DNA of 64,000 bases from Dryococelus australis (taxonomy: Eukaryota; Arthropoda; Insecta; Phasmatodea; Phasmatidae). Made by a program: the position numbers and the translations under genes. The notes under the pieces were generated by a model. That model ran no database searches. It was not told where the DNA came from and was given only the letters and a program-made list of their open reading frames with translations. Of the stretch, positions 45,716 to 56,523 are shown piece after piece (position 1 is the stretch's first letter; every line of letters starts with the position of its first letter). Where the stretch lies: contig CM056993.1 of assembly GCA_029891345.1 (NCBI GenBank), positions 108,119,800 to 108,183,799 on the forward strand. Direction: 5' to 3'.

Positions 45716-46315
45716 AAAGTCTCACAGTAGTAAAACACCAAGGAAAAACTGCACCCTATCATGGAGTTAGGTGTAATTCAGTATGGTCTCCTGCATTTGA
45801 CACAAGTAGGTGGCAGCAGTAGATAACCCCGTGGTAATTTTCTAGAATAGGGGGCTTTTGAAAATCGGGCAATAATAATTTGTACTAATCATAAGCAATA
45901 GGAATAGTTTGCAGTAAAAAAAATGTTATACTGAGTATGGTTATAAAGATTGCTGTGTTTATTCAATAAAAACACTTAAAATTTAAGTTGAATATATTTT
46001 TATTGGGTCACGTAATTGTATTAAATGTGAGAATACCGTTTGAAATTAATTGTTAGTGTTAAAAATATCATTAACAGGGTATAGTTATGCCGCGGTGATA
46101 GGGTTAGATCTATTCTAGTATAAACAATATGAGTAAAACAGTGTAGGAAGATAATGTAAATCTGGTGAATTACTCAAGCTTTACCTTGTCTATGTTGACA
46201 AGAGGAGTGTACTACATAATGTATTACTTGTAGAATAAATAGACATGTAGTACAACATACAGATTGATTCAGAGATGGTTTATAAATTGTAGACGTGTGT
46301 CACCATTATACTTTA

Positions 46316-47998
46316 CGCTGCATTCGGGGACCAGTGATTGGAGAGCAATAGCATTTTTCAATCATTTCTCACAGTGCATTGTGGGAAGTGTCCGACTAGT
46401 GATGATTGTGTGATGGTTGTAGTTCAAAAGAGTGCGTAAAAGTGTGTTTTATTGTAATGAATTCAGTTAAATGTGTTAAATTACTTAATTGTGCTAAAAT
46501 ACAAGTGTTGCTGTACTATTATAGCATGTGAAAAGTAAAATTATAATATTTGTGCTGTGATTAGTGTGTGTGTAGTGTTGTCAAATGGATCGATGTTGTA
46601 GCTTGATTAAATTACACACCATATGAATGGCGGTTGATTCGGTGAGTAGTAATCAAATTAATTGTAACTACAATAGTGGGGTAAAAAGAAACAAAGATAT
46701 TTTCATAGTAAAATTTTACCCTGCAATTTCCCTCCAGTTCGTAGTCCTCCCCGCTATCGTATTTGTAAATTGTATTTGGTAACATTAACATTGTCAATTT
46801 AAGTAATGTTCAGTTCAATATTTTTGCAATCAAACATGTTTTCATGATACAATATTACAATTAGCATGGAAATATGTTAAATTGCAAAATACACATTATT
46901 TCTCAGTGCAAATAGGCTACACATGAAAATTGTTCCTGGGGAAACTCCAAGCTTCGCTGATGCGTGATGCTTCACATCACCACCAAAACAAAATTTCCGG
47001 CACACCTTGAGTCACTGTTTTGAGGATTTACTCCCCTGCTGGTGGTGGGACTCTGGCTCGGTGGATTGTATTTGGCTACACTTTTACATTATTTTTCTCT
47101 GCGAGGGGGCTACGCTTGAGTTTCGTACATTATCAGTAACATTTGGGGGTGTGTGTGTATTGATAATATTGTGAATTTAGGAATTGTTTGGTTAGGTACT
47201 TTTTGCAATTTAACATTTTTTCGTGATGTTCCATAAATAATCATAATATTTAATCATGAAACCACGTTTAATTGCACAAAGATGTAACCAAACAATACCT
47301 AAATTGACAATATTACCAATACAAGTTACCAGTTTGTTAGTGGGGAGAGCTATGAACTGGAAATAATTTGTGTGGTACAATTTTATAATGAAAATGTAGA
47401 CCTACATATTTTACACTCGCAACCTGCAATTTCCCTGATGTACATAGCCCTTGTCACTATTGTATTTGTAACATGTATTGGTAAAATTGTGAATTTATGT
47501 ATTGTTCGGTTAGGTCTTTGTGGAATTTAATGCATTTACCGGTACATAATTAAATATTACAATAACTTACTTATTTTTCACTTTTTTTACCACACAATTG
47601 ACACAACCACATGTAATACTACATACTTCATTTCACAATATAATTACTTCGTCATCTAAAATTGAAAATGTATTACATTACTCACCCAGTCAATACATCG
47701 TACATAATTAAGAACGTCATAAAGACAATCCATTTGATGACATTACACACACTAATCACCACCAAAATATTATAATTGAACTATTTCCTCGGTATAATAG
47801 TAAAGAAACTCTCGTAATCACACACAATTATTATATTCAACACATCAAACATCAATTGCAAAAAACATGTGTTTAAGCACTCATAAATTCCACACCTCCA
47901 ACCACAGCCGTATAGTAACATCCTGCAATTTCCCACAATCCACCTGACGTCAACCAACTTCGACGTGCATTGATTTCGTCTCATTGGTCGCAGTGTAT
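46316..47998. mobile_element. Non-autonomous element with long inverted repeats
   Basis: The first roughly 295 bases (46316-46610) match, inverted, the last roughly 290 (47710-47998). Examples are ATAATATTTGTGCTGTGATT then AGTGTGTGTG (46547) against its inverse near 47770-47745, and TCAAATGGATCG (46581) against the inverse near 47730. Inside are further inverted copies, such as GAATTTAGGAATTGTTTGGT (47174) against its inverse near 47300, and CCCTCCAGTTCGTAGTCCTC (46733) against the inverse near 47350. It also contains the second copy of the 45.5 kb repeat. No transposase is seen; the superfamily is unknown. Confidence 0.65.
46935..47115 (+). repeat. Dispersed repeat, copy 2 (inside the long-inverted-repeat element)
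   Basis: Counterpart of 45525-45715; see that entry. It is somewhat shorter, with small insertions. Confidence 0.6.
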
Positions 47999-48084
47999 TG
48001 AAAGGTAACATGGCGTTATACATGACGTCTTTATAAACACTGTCTCATCAAATAGTGAAACAAGGGTCTTTGTTCATTGTTACA

Positions 48085-48335
48085 TAAATTATGATCACTG
48101 CCTATGAATTACCATTGCAAGACGTATAAAAATACCCTCTTGGTAAGAAAACCTCCAACGAATGGTTTGCAACAAAACGTACCTCCAAGATATTAATTGC
48201 CTCATAAGCATTACATGGTATTTAATATCTTGGAGGTCTGTTTTCTTGCAAACCATTCATCGGAGGTTTTCTTCTCAAGAGGACTTTTGTTTTCAAGTTG
48301 TGCAATGGTAATTCATAGGCCGTGATCATAATTTA
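48085..48335. mobile_element. Foldback element (112-114 base arms)
   Basis: Left arm 48085-48196 and right arm 48222-48335 are inverse copies with only a few differences. They contain TAAATTATGATCAC, CCTATGAATTACCATTG, AAGAAAACCTCC and CCTCCAAGATATTAA, with a 25-base spacer. The transcript would form a long hairpin. Its right end touches the simple-repeat tail of the LINE at 48336. Confidence 0.9.
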
Positions 48336-50030
48336 CATACATACATACACTTGCAATTAGGCTGCCGCCCGGTGGCGAGCTCTCTCAACTCTCCTTCACC
48401 CAACCAACTCCTTTTCCACTCCCTTCCTGAATTTACCAACCCCTCTCACAGATACCAATTCCTCCCTCAACACATTCCACTCCCTCACAGACCTCACAAG
48501 CATGGACCCCGCTCCGTTCTCCTCCATACCCTCTGAAGCTTCACACTGTTGTTTCCTTTTCCCCTAAACACCCCCTTACTTAGCTTGCAGTGTAGCCCTC
48601 CCCATCCTCCCTCTTCATTCACCATCCTGTACATCCTGACTAACCGTTCAACTTTCCTCCTGTCCTTCAATGAGCTCCACCCCATTTCTTTCATCATCAC
48701 TGATGGCCTATAGTTCCCTTCTTCCTCATCATCCTGCCCTTGCCTTCTCCACCTACCCTTCACCCATCTTGCTGCTTTTCTCTGCACCTTTTCCAGTTCT
48801 CGCACCTCCACCTCCACATACGGGTCCCATACTGCTGCAGCATATTCTAACAGTGGCCGTACCATTGTGCCATACGCCTTCTCCTTCACCTCACAGCTGA
48901 CTCCATTCAGCACCCTTCTCAGCATACCCAGAGCCCTTCTTCCCTTTGCTATCACCCTCTCCACCTGAGGTCTCCCTGCAGTACAATCCCTAGATACTTA
49001 TATTCTGCTGCTTCTTCTATCTCTTGTCCCTCCCATCTGTACATGTCCCTGCTTATCATCTTCTTCCTTGTGAACCTCACTACCTTAGTTTTTCTTGCAT
49101 TTATCTTCATTTTATTTTTTCTGGTCCACAACCATATCTTATCAATGTCCGCCTGCAAATTTCCACCCCCCCTCTTCCACCTCAGCATATACAACACCAT
49201 CATCTGCAAACAATCTGATTTTTCCTCTAATCCCCAAACCCATGTCATTTACCATTATGGTAAATAACAAAGGACCCAGCACGCTTCCCTGTGGTACCCC
49301 TGATGTAACCTCCTCTTTCTCTGATATTGCCTCCCCCACTTTCACCCTCTGCCTTCGCCCCCTGAGAAAGTCCCCTATCCATTCCACTACCCTCCTGTCT
49401 GGTATCAGCGCCTCCACTTTCCTCATCAATGTTTTATGGGGCACATTATCAAATGCCTTCTCAAAATCTATGAAGCAGGCATCCACTTGCTTCCCCTCAT
49501 CAACTACCTGCACCAGATCCTTGAATAACCCAGCCAGCTGAGTCTCGCATGAGTAACCTCTCCTGAAACCATGCTGGGACTCCTCCAACCAATTCCTATT
49601 GTTCATTACCCTCACCACATACTGCACCACCAGCCTCTCCGTTACTTTTCCTGTACTTGATGTGAGACTCACCGGTCTGTAGCTGTCAGGCCTCCCCCTA
49701 TCCTCTCCCAGCTTGTGTGTAGGTACCACCATAGCATCCTTCCAATTTTGTGGTAACTTACCCTCTCTTAAGGACTTTTTAAACAGCATTTCTAAATATT
49801 TCGCCAACTCCCTGCCACCAAACTTTAGTGCTGCGTTTCCTATCCCATCTGGTCCCCCTGCCTTACTGCTCTCCAAACCCCTAATTACCTTTTCTATCCC
49901 CCACTCCCTCATCTTAAACTCACTATATACCCCCCAAACCCTGTTTGTCCCCCTATTCCAACCCTCCTTTGCCTCAAACACTGACAAGTACTGTTCTTGC
50001 AGCATCCCCGATTTTTCTTGGTAATAATTT
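48336..50030 (-). mobile_element. 5'-truncated LINE, copy 2 (same family as copy 1)
   Basis: The reading on the minus strand is much better preserved than in copy 1. One frame of 287 codons (50005-49142) carries SYRPVSLT, HGFRRGYSCETQL, ACFIDFEKAFDNVPH, GVPQGSVLGPLLFTIM and LFADDGVVYAEV. Then an overlapping frame (49248-48952) and a C-terminal frame (48964-48494) continue with LEYAAAVWDPYVE, LEKVQRKAARW and GWSSLKDRRKVERLV. So about two or three frame changes separate it from an intact reverse transcriptase. The endonuclease end is missing (truncated near 50030). The 3' tail is TGTA repeats. It lies in the NUDT intron, antisense to that gene. Confidence 0.93.
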
Positions 50031-51288
50031 ATGACAACTCTTTTTTCACTGAGGTGGAAACCCCCATTTTACTATGTAGGGTATGCGATATGCCAACATG
50101 GGTACTTGCATGTTGCAGTGACTGAATTGTTTGGCATGCCTACAGGAATTCATCCCTTAATATCACATGGTTTTAGTGTAATTAAATAAAGGTCATATTT
50201 GCAACCCCATCTTCACAAGGGTTTCCGGACGTTTGTTGTTAGGCATTTTCTAACTGAAATTTTGCAAGGAATGTCCTCTCGCCTTTTGTCGCAGTGCTGA
50301 CTCACCCTGAGACACACAAGGCAAGAAGGGCAATGAGGAAAAGGGAGATAATCATTGGGGGGGGGGGGGGGGGGGAGTGAAAACCAGACACAAACATGCA
50401 AAATTAAAGTAAGGTTGAATAAATTGTCATGGGAGAAATTTGGTGAGGATCACAAAAACAGGAAAAGATTGAGTAAAAGAAAGAGAAAAAGGAGTTTTTA
50501 AATTCAGTGAGTAAACGAAAGGAAATTGTTGATGCTCGGTAAGGGGTATATATGGAGGAAAAAGGAAAGAAAGAAGGGGTTTAAAATTTAGACAGGTATG
50601 AAATTCTGGGTAAGAAAGAGAATCAGGAAGAAAGAAAGGAAAAATGGGGGAAAAAAATGAAAAGTGTAGGAAGTAAGAGAAAGAAAAAATCATACAGCAA
50701 GACATACCATACATAAGTTAGTATAGTAAAATTATTTTTTAAAAATTTTTTTAGAGAAATAATGATGTTAATTCAGAAAATACGTTAAATTATATCCTAT
50801 TAAGAGATATTGTATATTGTACAAATAAAAAGTCATAGAGATAATCATTTTATTTTAAGGAAAAAGTTTTTTAAGTATTCAGGTAAGAAGTGTAATTTTA
50901 AGTTATATTTTTTATGACAACGGCAAAGAAGAATGTGCTTTCTTGGAAAATGTTAATGTGTTAAGAAGGTAATTAAAGATGCCTATCCATAGAGGAGTGA
51001 CACGTGAGATACAAAACATATAAATATATTAGAAAATTTAAAATTGAATCGGGATATCTGTGACACACATTGGGACATAGAGGTAATAATAATAACTACA
51101 GATGCAAATTATGTGGGTAGTGTGTTACTTGTAGATATTGAGATTGTTGTAAATTATGTATATTATTGTGGGTAGAATAAGGGCTATAGATAAAATTGGA
51201 CAAACAGATGACAAAGCACAAATCAATAAGTATGAGTGGTAATAAAAACATTAGGTTGTTTTAGATAAATGAAAATTTAGTTATAGTA
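50031..51288. other. Unassigned DNA with G-run and purine-rich tract
   Basis: A run of 19 G lies at 50357-50375. From about 50330 to 50700 the plus strand is almost all A and G. The rest to 51288 is AT-rich without a gene. Confidence 0.6.
50357..50375 (+). repeat. Run of 19 G
   Basis: Perfect homopolymer; it can form quadruplex structure and its length is prone to sequencing error. Confidence 0.95.
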
Positions 51289-52448
51289 CAGTATCGACCA
51301 AAAAGTAATGGGCACCCGTGAAGATAGGTAATTCAGTATTTCAGTTGACTTGTGTGGCCGCCACACGCTGCAGGCCTGTGTAGAAACAGTTCACAAGGAG
51401 ATGACATGAGGTACAGAGCTATCGGACTTCGATAAGGGCGTGATTGTGGGCTGCCATCTCAGTGGGCTGTCTAGCTGGGTGATTGCACGAAAGGTAAACA
51501 GGCCCAAATCAACGGTCGCATTCGTCCTGCATAAGTTGAAGGTCAATGGGCATTGTGGCAATGCAACACGTTCTGGGCGACCTCCAATCTTGACTGACAG
51601 AAATCGCAGAACCCTGAAACGTGAAATTGTTAAAAATAGGGCACAACCCATGGCATGCAGCAACAGGAGTATCGGTTTCCATTGGAACATTATATACAGA
51701 GGCCCACCGACTTAGATATTTTGGAAGAGCAGCTGCACATAAGCCCCATATCACGACAAGCAATAAAGCTTGGCGATTCAGGTCGTGTTTGGACCGTCGC
51801 AACTGCAGTAGACAAGACAAGACACTGCAGTAGTGGAAATCGGTTCTGTGGAGTGATAAGTCAAGGTTTACATTATTCCGGTCCGATGGACATATATGGG
51901 TGTGGCGTCCACCCGGGGAACGGCTTCTGCCGGAGTGTATAGTGCCAACTAGGAAATTCGGTGGGGTTGGAGTGATGGTGTAGGTCTATTTCACGGCCTT
52001 CTACGTAGGACCGCTGATGTTAATCCGTGGTAGTATGAACACAGAGGCTTATTGTAACATTCTGGATAAAGAAATGCTCCCAACATTGTGGTGTTTTTAC
52101 AGAATGGACCCATGTTACTTCCAGGATGACAATGTTAGGGGCCATGTTTCAAGGGCTACTATGCAGTGGTTTGCTGACGACAATGTTTGCTGATTGAAAT
52201 GGTTCACATTCGATTGCCGGGTGAGGGCTCGTTAGGCGCTGCCAAAATCCATTGCTCAACTCATGGAATGGTTGCAAGAGGAATGGCGACGAGTCCCCAT
52301 GGATGTCCTGCAAACACTCGTAGAGAGCATGCCAGACAGGGTGGCCGCTGTTATAACCGCAAGAGGTGACCCTACGAAATTCTAACGAGGAGACAACCAC
52401 CAAGCAAACATTGTGGACAGGTGCCCAATTACTTTGAGGTCAATAGTG
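51289..52448 (+). mobile_element. Tc1-like transposon with both ends, TA target duplication
   Basis: A cut-and-paste transposon. Both ends are preserved: CAGTATCGACCAAAAAGTAA at the left and, read inverted, CACTATTGACCTCAAAGTAA at the right, each next to a TA (51287-51288 and 52449-52450). The interior encodes a Tc1 transposase: an N-terminal DNA-binding part (DFDKGVIVGCHLSGLSSWVI, 51426-51485), SGRPPILTDR, SDKSRFTLFRSDGHIWVWRP (from 51859), and CYFQDDN (near 52112). A deletion near 52200 removes the box with the third catalytic acid (SPDLNPIEHLW-type), and the frame breaks several times. So it is dead and shorter (1160 bases) than usual (1.3-1.6 kb). Confidence 0.95.
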
Positions 52449-52529
52449 TATAATCAGATTAATAAATTGTATTTCATTTTGAATATTAGAGAATTAATAA
52501 AATTATATATCAATAGTTATATAGGTTTT

Positions 52530-52655
52530 TATATATAGTTATATATATTTTGTATATATATATAAATTGTATATATATATATAGTTATATATATATATAT
52601 ACAATTTCTCACAAAAAAAAATAGTTATATAACTATTTTTTTTTGTGAGAAATTG
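52530..52655. repeat. TA microsatellite and perfect 54-base palindrome
   Basis: TA-rich repeats (52530-52600) run into a perfect palindrome at 52602-52655, with arms of CAATTTCTCACA, nine A and TAGTTAT. It would extrude as a hairpin. Confidence 0.9.
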
Positions 52656-53637
52656 AAAATAGTATAAATATTGTTATAAATGAATTAATTACAAGGTAAT
52701 AGATTATAAACTAAGGATTTAATTAATCAGTTATTGTAAAATAGAAACTTGAATATATAGTGATTGAGAATTGTCAATTTAAATGTGACTAGCATATTGC
52801 AGCAATTATGTAGGATTAACAGTTCAATTTATTTTTCAGTTAGTAATAAATTGGTAAAATTTGTTCCAAACTGAAGAGGGGTTATGTAACATTACTGAAT
52901 TTCTGGGTTATATTTACATTTATTCATAGACATTATCTTTATTATGTAAATAATTAGAGTACTTGCTTATGTTGGAACTATATTTTGATATCTTTCCAAA
53001 TTACATATTAATATGAAAGTTAACAATATAATCTTTAGTTTATTTTACAGTAATTTACATAGGGAGTCATTTGTTTCTAGACAGTATTAATGTTTGTAAT
53101 TTTTCCATTTTTTCCTAGAGGGTGTAAATCAATTAAATGTGTATTAAACATAAGACTATCCTGTTTGTCTCTCGTATCACCATTGCTGATTGGCGGAGAA
53201 ATGTGTCATGGTCAGATGACAGCCAGAGTACGCGAGACAACATAAATAAGGCTAATGTAAAATAGAACAAAATTTTCCTGTGGAAAGAATTCCCACCATA
53301 GAAAAAGATGGTAGTGTGTGACTTGTAATATTAAGAACTGAAAATATTATTAATTTTGAATTAAATTGCTGAAATGTGTTTTCAATATGAAATTGTTGAT
53401 TAAGAAGAAAGTTGTAAGAGGTAATAATTAATAAAATGTGTATGAATATTGAGTTTAAGTTGCTGCAAGGTGTTTGAATGAGAATAATTATTAAGTTTTG
53501 TGGAGCGTTGACTTTGGCTAAGAAGAATATTGAATTATTTATGAAATTGTTTTGATATTTGTTTACTTTTGATGACAAGACTAAAGGAAGATTAAAATAG
53601 AAAGAAAAGATTTAGGCTTTCTATGTCCACCTAATTG
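52656..53637. other. Unassigned AT-rich DNA
   Basis: No gene is seen. A weak inverted pair, TTGTCTCTCGTA (53166) and TACGCGAGACAA (53229), lies about 50 bases apart. Confidence 0.45.
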
Positions 53638-53850
53638 CACCATACTCATTCTGCTGAAATGTAACACCCCTTTCTTTTTTTTCCTCTTCCTTTCTTTTTC
53701 TCAGTTTACCTTCTTTTCTCTTTCTTCCATTATACCGTATCCCTTTTCTTTTTTCACTTCCTTTATACCATCTCCCTTTTTCCCTCCCTCCAACCCTCCC
53801 TACCACCCACTGTCTTCTCTCATTCCTCTCCCCCCTTGATGCTTGCCGAC
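53638..53850 (+). repeat. Pyrimidine-rich tract
   Basis: Plus strand almost all C and T (CCCTTTCTTTTTTTTCCTCT and on). The opposite strand opens as a lysine/glutamate/arginine-rich frame that is only a composition effect. Confidence 0.8.
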
Positions 53851-56068
53851 TCCACTTGCTGATCACTGCATCATCACTCATCATTCTGATGGTTCTACAC
53901 ACCTGGCACTAATGACAGTCCACTACTCTAGACTCTTAGTATGCTGTGGCTTACATAGCTGAACTGACCCAGCCTCCAGCCTATTAGTTTCTTTGCCTCG
54001 TTAGTTGCAGTAAGGGGTGGGAGATGCAGTGACCAGAAATTTTGTGCTATTACCAAGGATGGTTAACTATTCTTAAGTTATTCATTGCTATTAACAACAA
54101 ACAGTAGTCAGTAAACATGAATTGAGGGTAATTCGTAACATGTCTTCATTGCTAATTTTGTAGAAATAATTATATGGGTATTGTTATGTCTACAATTTTA
54201 TAAATTTGACAAGGGGAGGAAAAGAAATCCTAAGGACTCTTAGGTCTGAAGAGTCTAGGGATGAAGACAAAAGAGGGAATATTTGTTGGGTAGATATAGG
54301 CCTGATGTAATCTTTGATACACTGGGTACAAAGCTGCAAATGCAGAGTTAAAATAAGCTTCAGTAGGTGTGGTATATATGAACTTCTACCATGTGTGAAT
54401 GACCAAGATTTTTGCAGCTCCACCTAAACTAGCCTCTTTTATGGAGAGATGACTGCAACCTTTCCATAATAGAAGAGTTCCTTGCACCTTAATTAATCTA
54501 AAGGTACAAGTGCCTAAAGGTGAGGATGTTGTCAGACTGACAAGTTAAGCCAAATTTCTACAGAAAGATTTTGTTGATCCAAATGGAAGTATAACACAAT
54601 GTTAGTTCTCCAGTCAGTTTCAACAACTCGTCCTCTATGGTATGTTAAAAATTATCAATCATGGGAGAAAACAGTTTATGGAGCTGGGTATTGGTGAACA
54701 TTGAGGGAAGATGCTATAGGGTATGAACGTTCAAAATCAACTCTTTTGTCCAAAGGGATTCCTATTCCAAACAAAAGCACCAGTTGAATATTTAGAAAAC
54801 TCTCAGCTCCTGGAATTGTAGTGTCTTCCCATACAGGTTTTCTGACAAGTGTAAGGGAATACAGCAATACCTGTACGTAATGTGGAGAATGTTACAAAAC
54901 TTCCAAAACATTCAACAAGAGTAGTGATAAAATTTTCTTCAAATGGCAAATGAACTAAACTAATGTAATTAATTATGCAGATGAGTACAGCTTCGGTAAC
55001 AGGTTTTAATAAAGTAATTAATTTTTTTTAAAGATAAAGCGTATCAAAAGGGTTTGGTAAAAACCACGCAATTTTAAATATATTTTTTAAATTATTTGTG
55101 GCATTAAGTATTATGTACACAGTTTTGTTTTTCATGCATTTCTGACCAAAGTAATTTTTCTGTTTTGTAATTCTGTTTATATCATACCCCATATAGTGCT
55201 GGTATAATTTTTCTAGACATTAGCCCAGCCCCAAACGAAATTCTGTCATTGAAGTTGTGGTAGAATGTTTAAGGGGCTACCTGGAGGTGGTTAAGGCAGA
55301 GAAGCGAGGGAGCGATAAGGGTTACACTGCCATGCACATCAAGTGCCCCACAGCCACTATGTGCAAGGCTATGAACTGAACTGGAAGTGCAGTGCTCTCG
55401 TAGTGCTGTGTGTACCTATGTGATTTTAATCAGTGAGTCTATCACTGCATTGGTTAAAAGTATGTAGCAAGGTTCAGTGTGTGCCCTTCGGGTATCCCTG
55501 TATTATTAAAACACTATGAAAAAGTCATTTTTAGATATGTTGGAGTGCTCTGAAATTGTGTTGCTAATGTGCATGGTGTTCTGAAAGTGACACAGGCAAA
55601 GTCTGAAGTTTGTGTTCTTTTCATAGTTCAGCACATTGGATGCACATTTAATGGTTGCGTAAAAATGACCTGGATTTCAAACACTGCAATGCAGATCAAG
55701 TGTCAGGTTGAACTTGCATGTATAAGAAGCTGGTGAACTACTAAATATTGTTCTTGGTTGAAAACAATACTCTTGAAGATAGTTACTTTAATGTGAGAAT
55801 TTTGAGGCCATGTGGTCTAAAGCATAAATTAAATTTGTATTACTACTCGTTGTTGGTCTGCATCACATCCCTTGACCCATTCTGCTCAAGCGAGGGAAAC
55901 AGTATGTCAAGGGGAGAGTTGAAATGTGAGAAGTGAGCGGTGACTTACAAAGGCAAACTACTGCGTGTGCCTGATAAGCCTATTGGGATTTGTGCACTCG
56001 TGACCATTACCAAATTGAATTTCTGGGGTTATCTTTGAAAAAATTTCTGATCATCATCCTTACTTCTC
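53851..56068. other. Unassigned intronic DNA
   Basis: No gene or element is recognised. The stretch 55240-55480 is GC-richer and could be retroelement-derived. Confidence 0.4.
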
Positions 56069-56523
56069 TGTTAGACTAAGAGTGCGGGAAATCTTCTATA
56101 TCGGGCCAGCGAGACTACTTAAATCGCGACGGGCCTCCTAGCCTAGAATTTGGATTGTGCGAAGCCAGCGAAGCGATGGGCCAGCAGAGTGAAGAGTGGT
56201 GGCGAGAGTGATCAGCGAGTGAGGTCTGCAGACTACAAGCTTCGGTACAGTGGAGAGTGAGACTGACGGGCGGGATTATTGAACTGAATATGTGCGAGTG
56301 ATAGACATTTGGAATGATGGCAATAGACAGATTGAATATGTGTAAATGAGTGTGAGTTGACTAACCAATATTGATACGGACTTATAATTAGAATTGAGAT
56401 AGCCATTAAATATTGCACTCACTAGAATAACAAGAGTAGCAGTGGAGATAAGTAGTTATGCTGTAAATAATTGCTGTGTGAATAAATTAAAAATTGAATT
56501 TAGTTCTATCAGGTTTATTAACA
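56069..56523 (+). repeat. LTR-like relic (solo or isolated LTR, fossil)
   Basis: Begins TGTTAG and ends TTAACA, the inverted TG...CA ends typical of LTRs, over 455 bases, with a GC-rich first half and an AATAAA word near 56480. No matching second copy, coding region or clear target duplication is seen. Confidence 0.4.

Noticed and set aside
53621-53902. Lysine/arginine/glutamate-rich 93-residue protein on the minus strand
   Set aside because: Composition effect of the pyrimidine tract.
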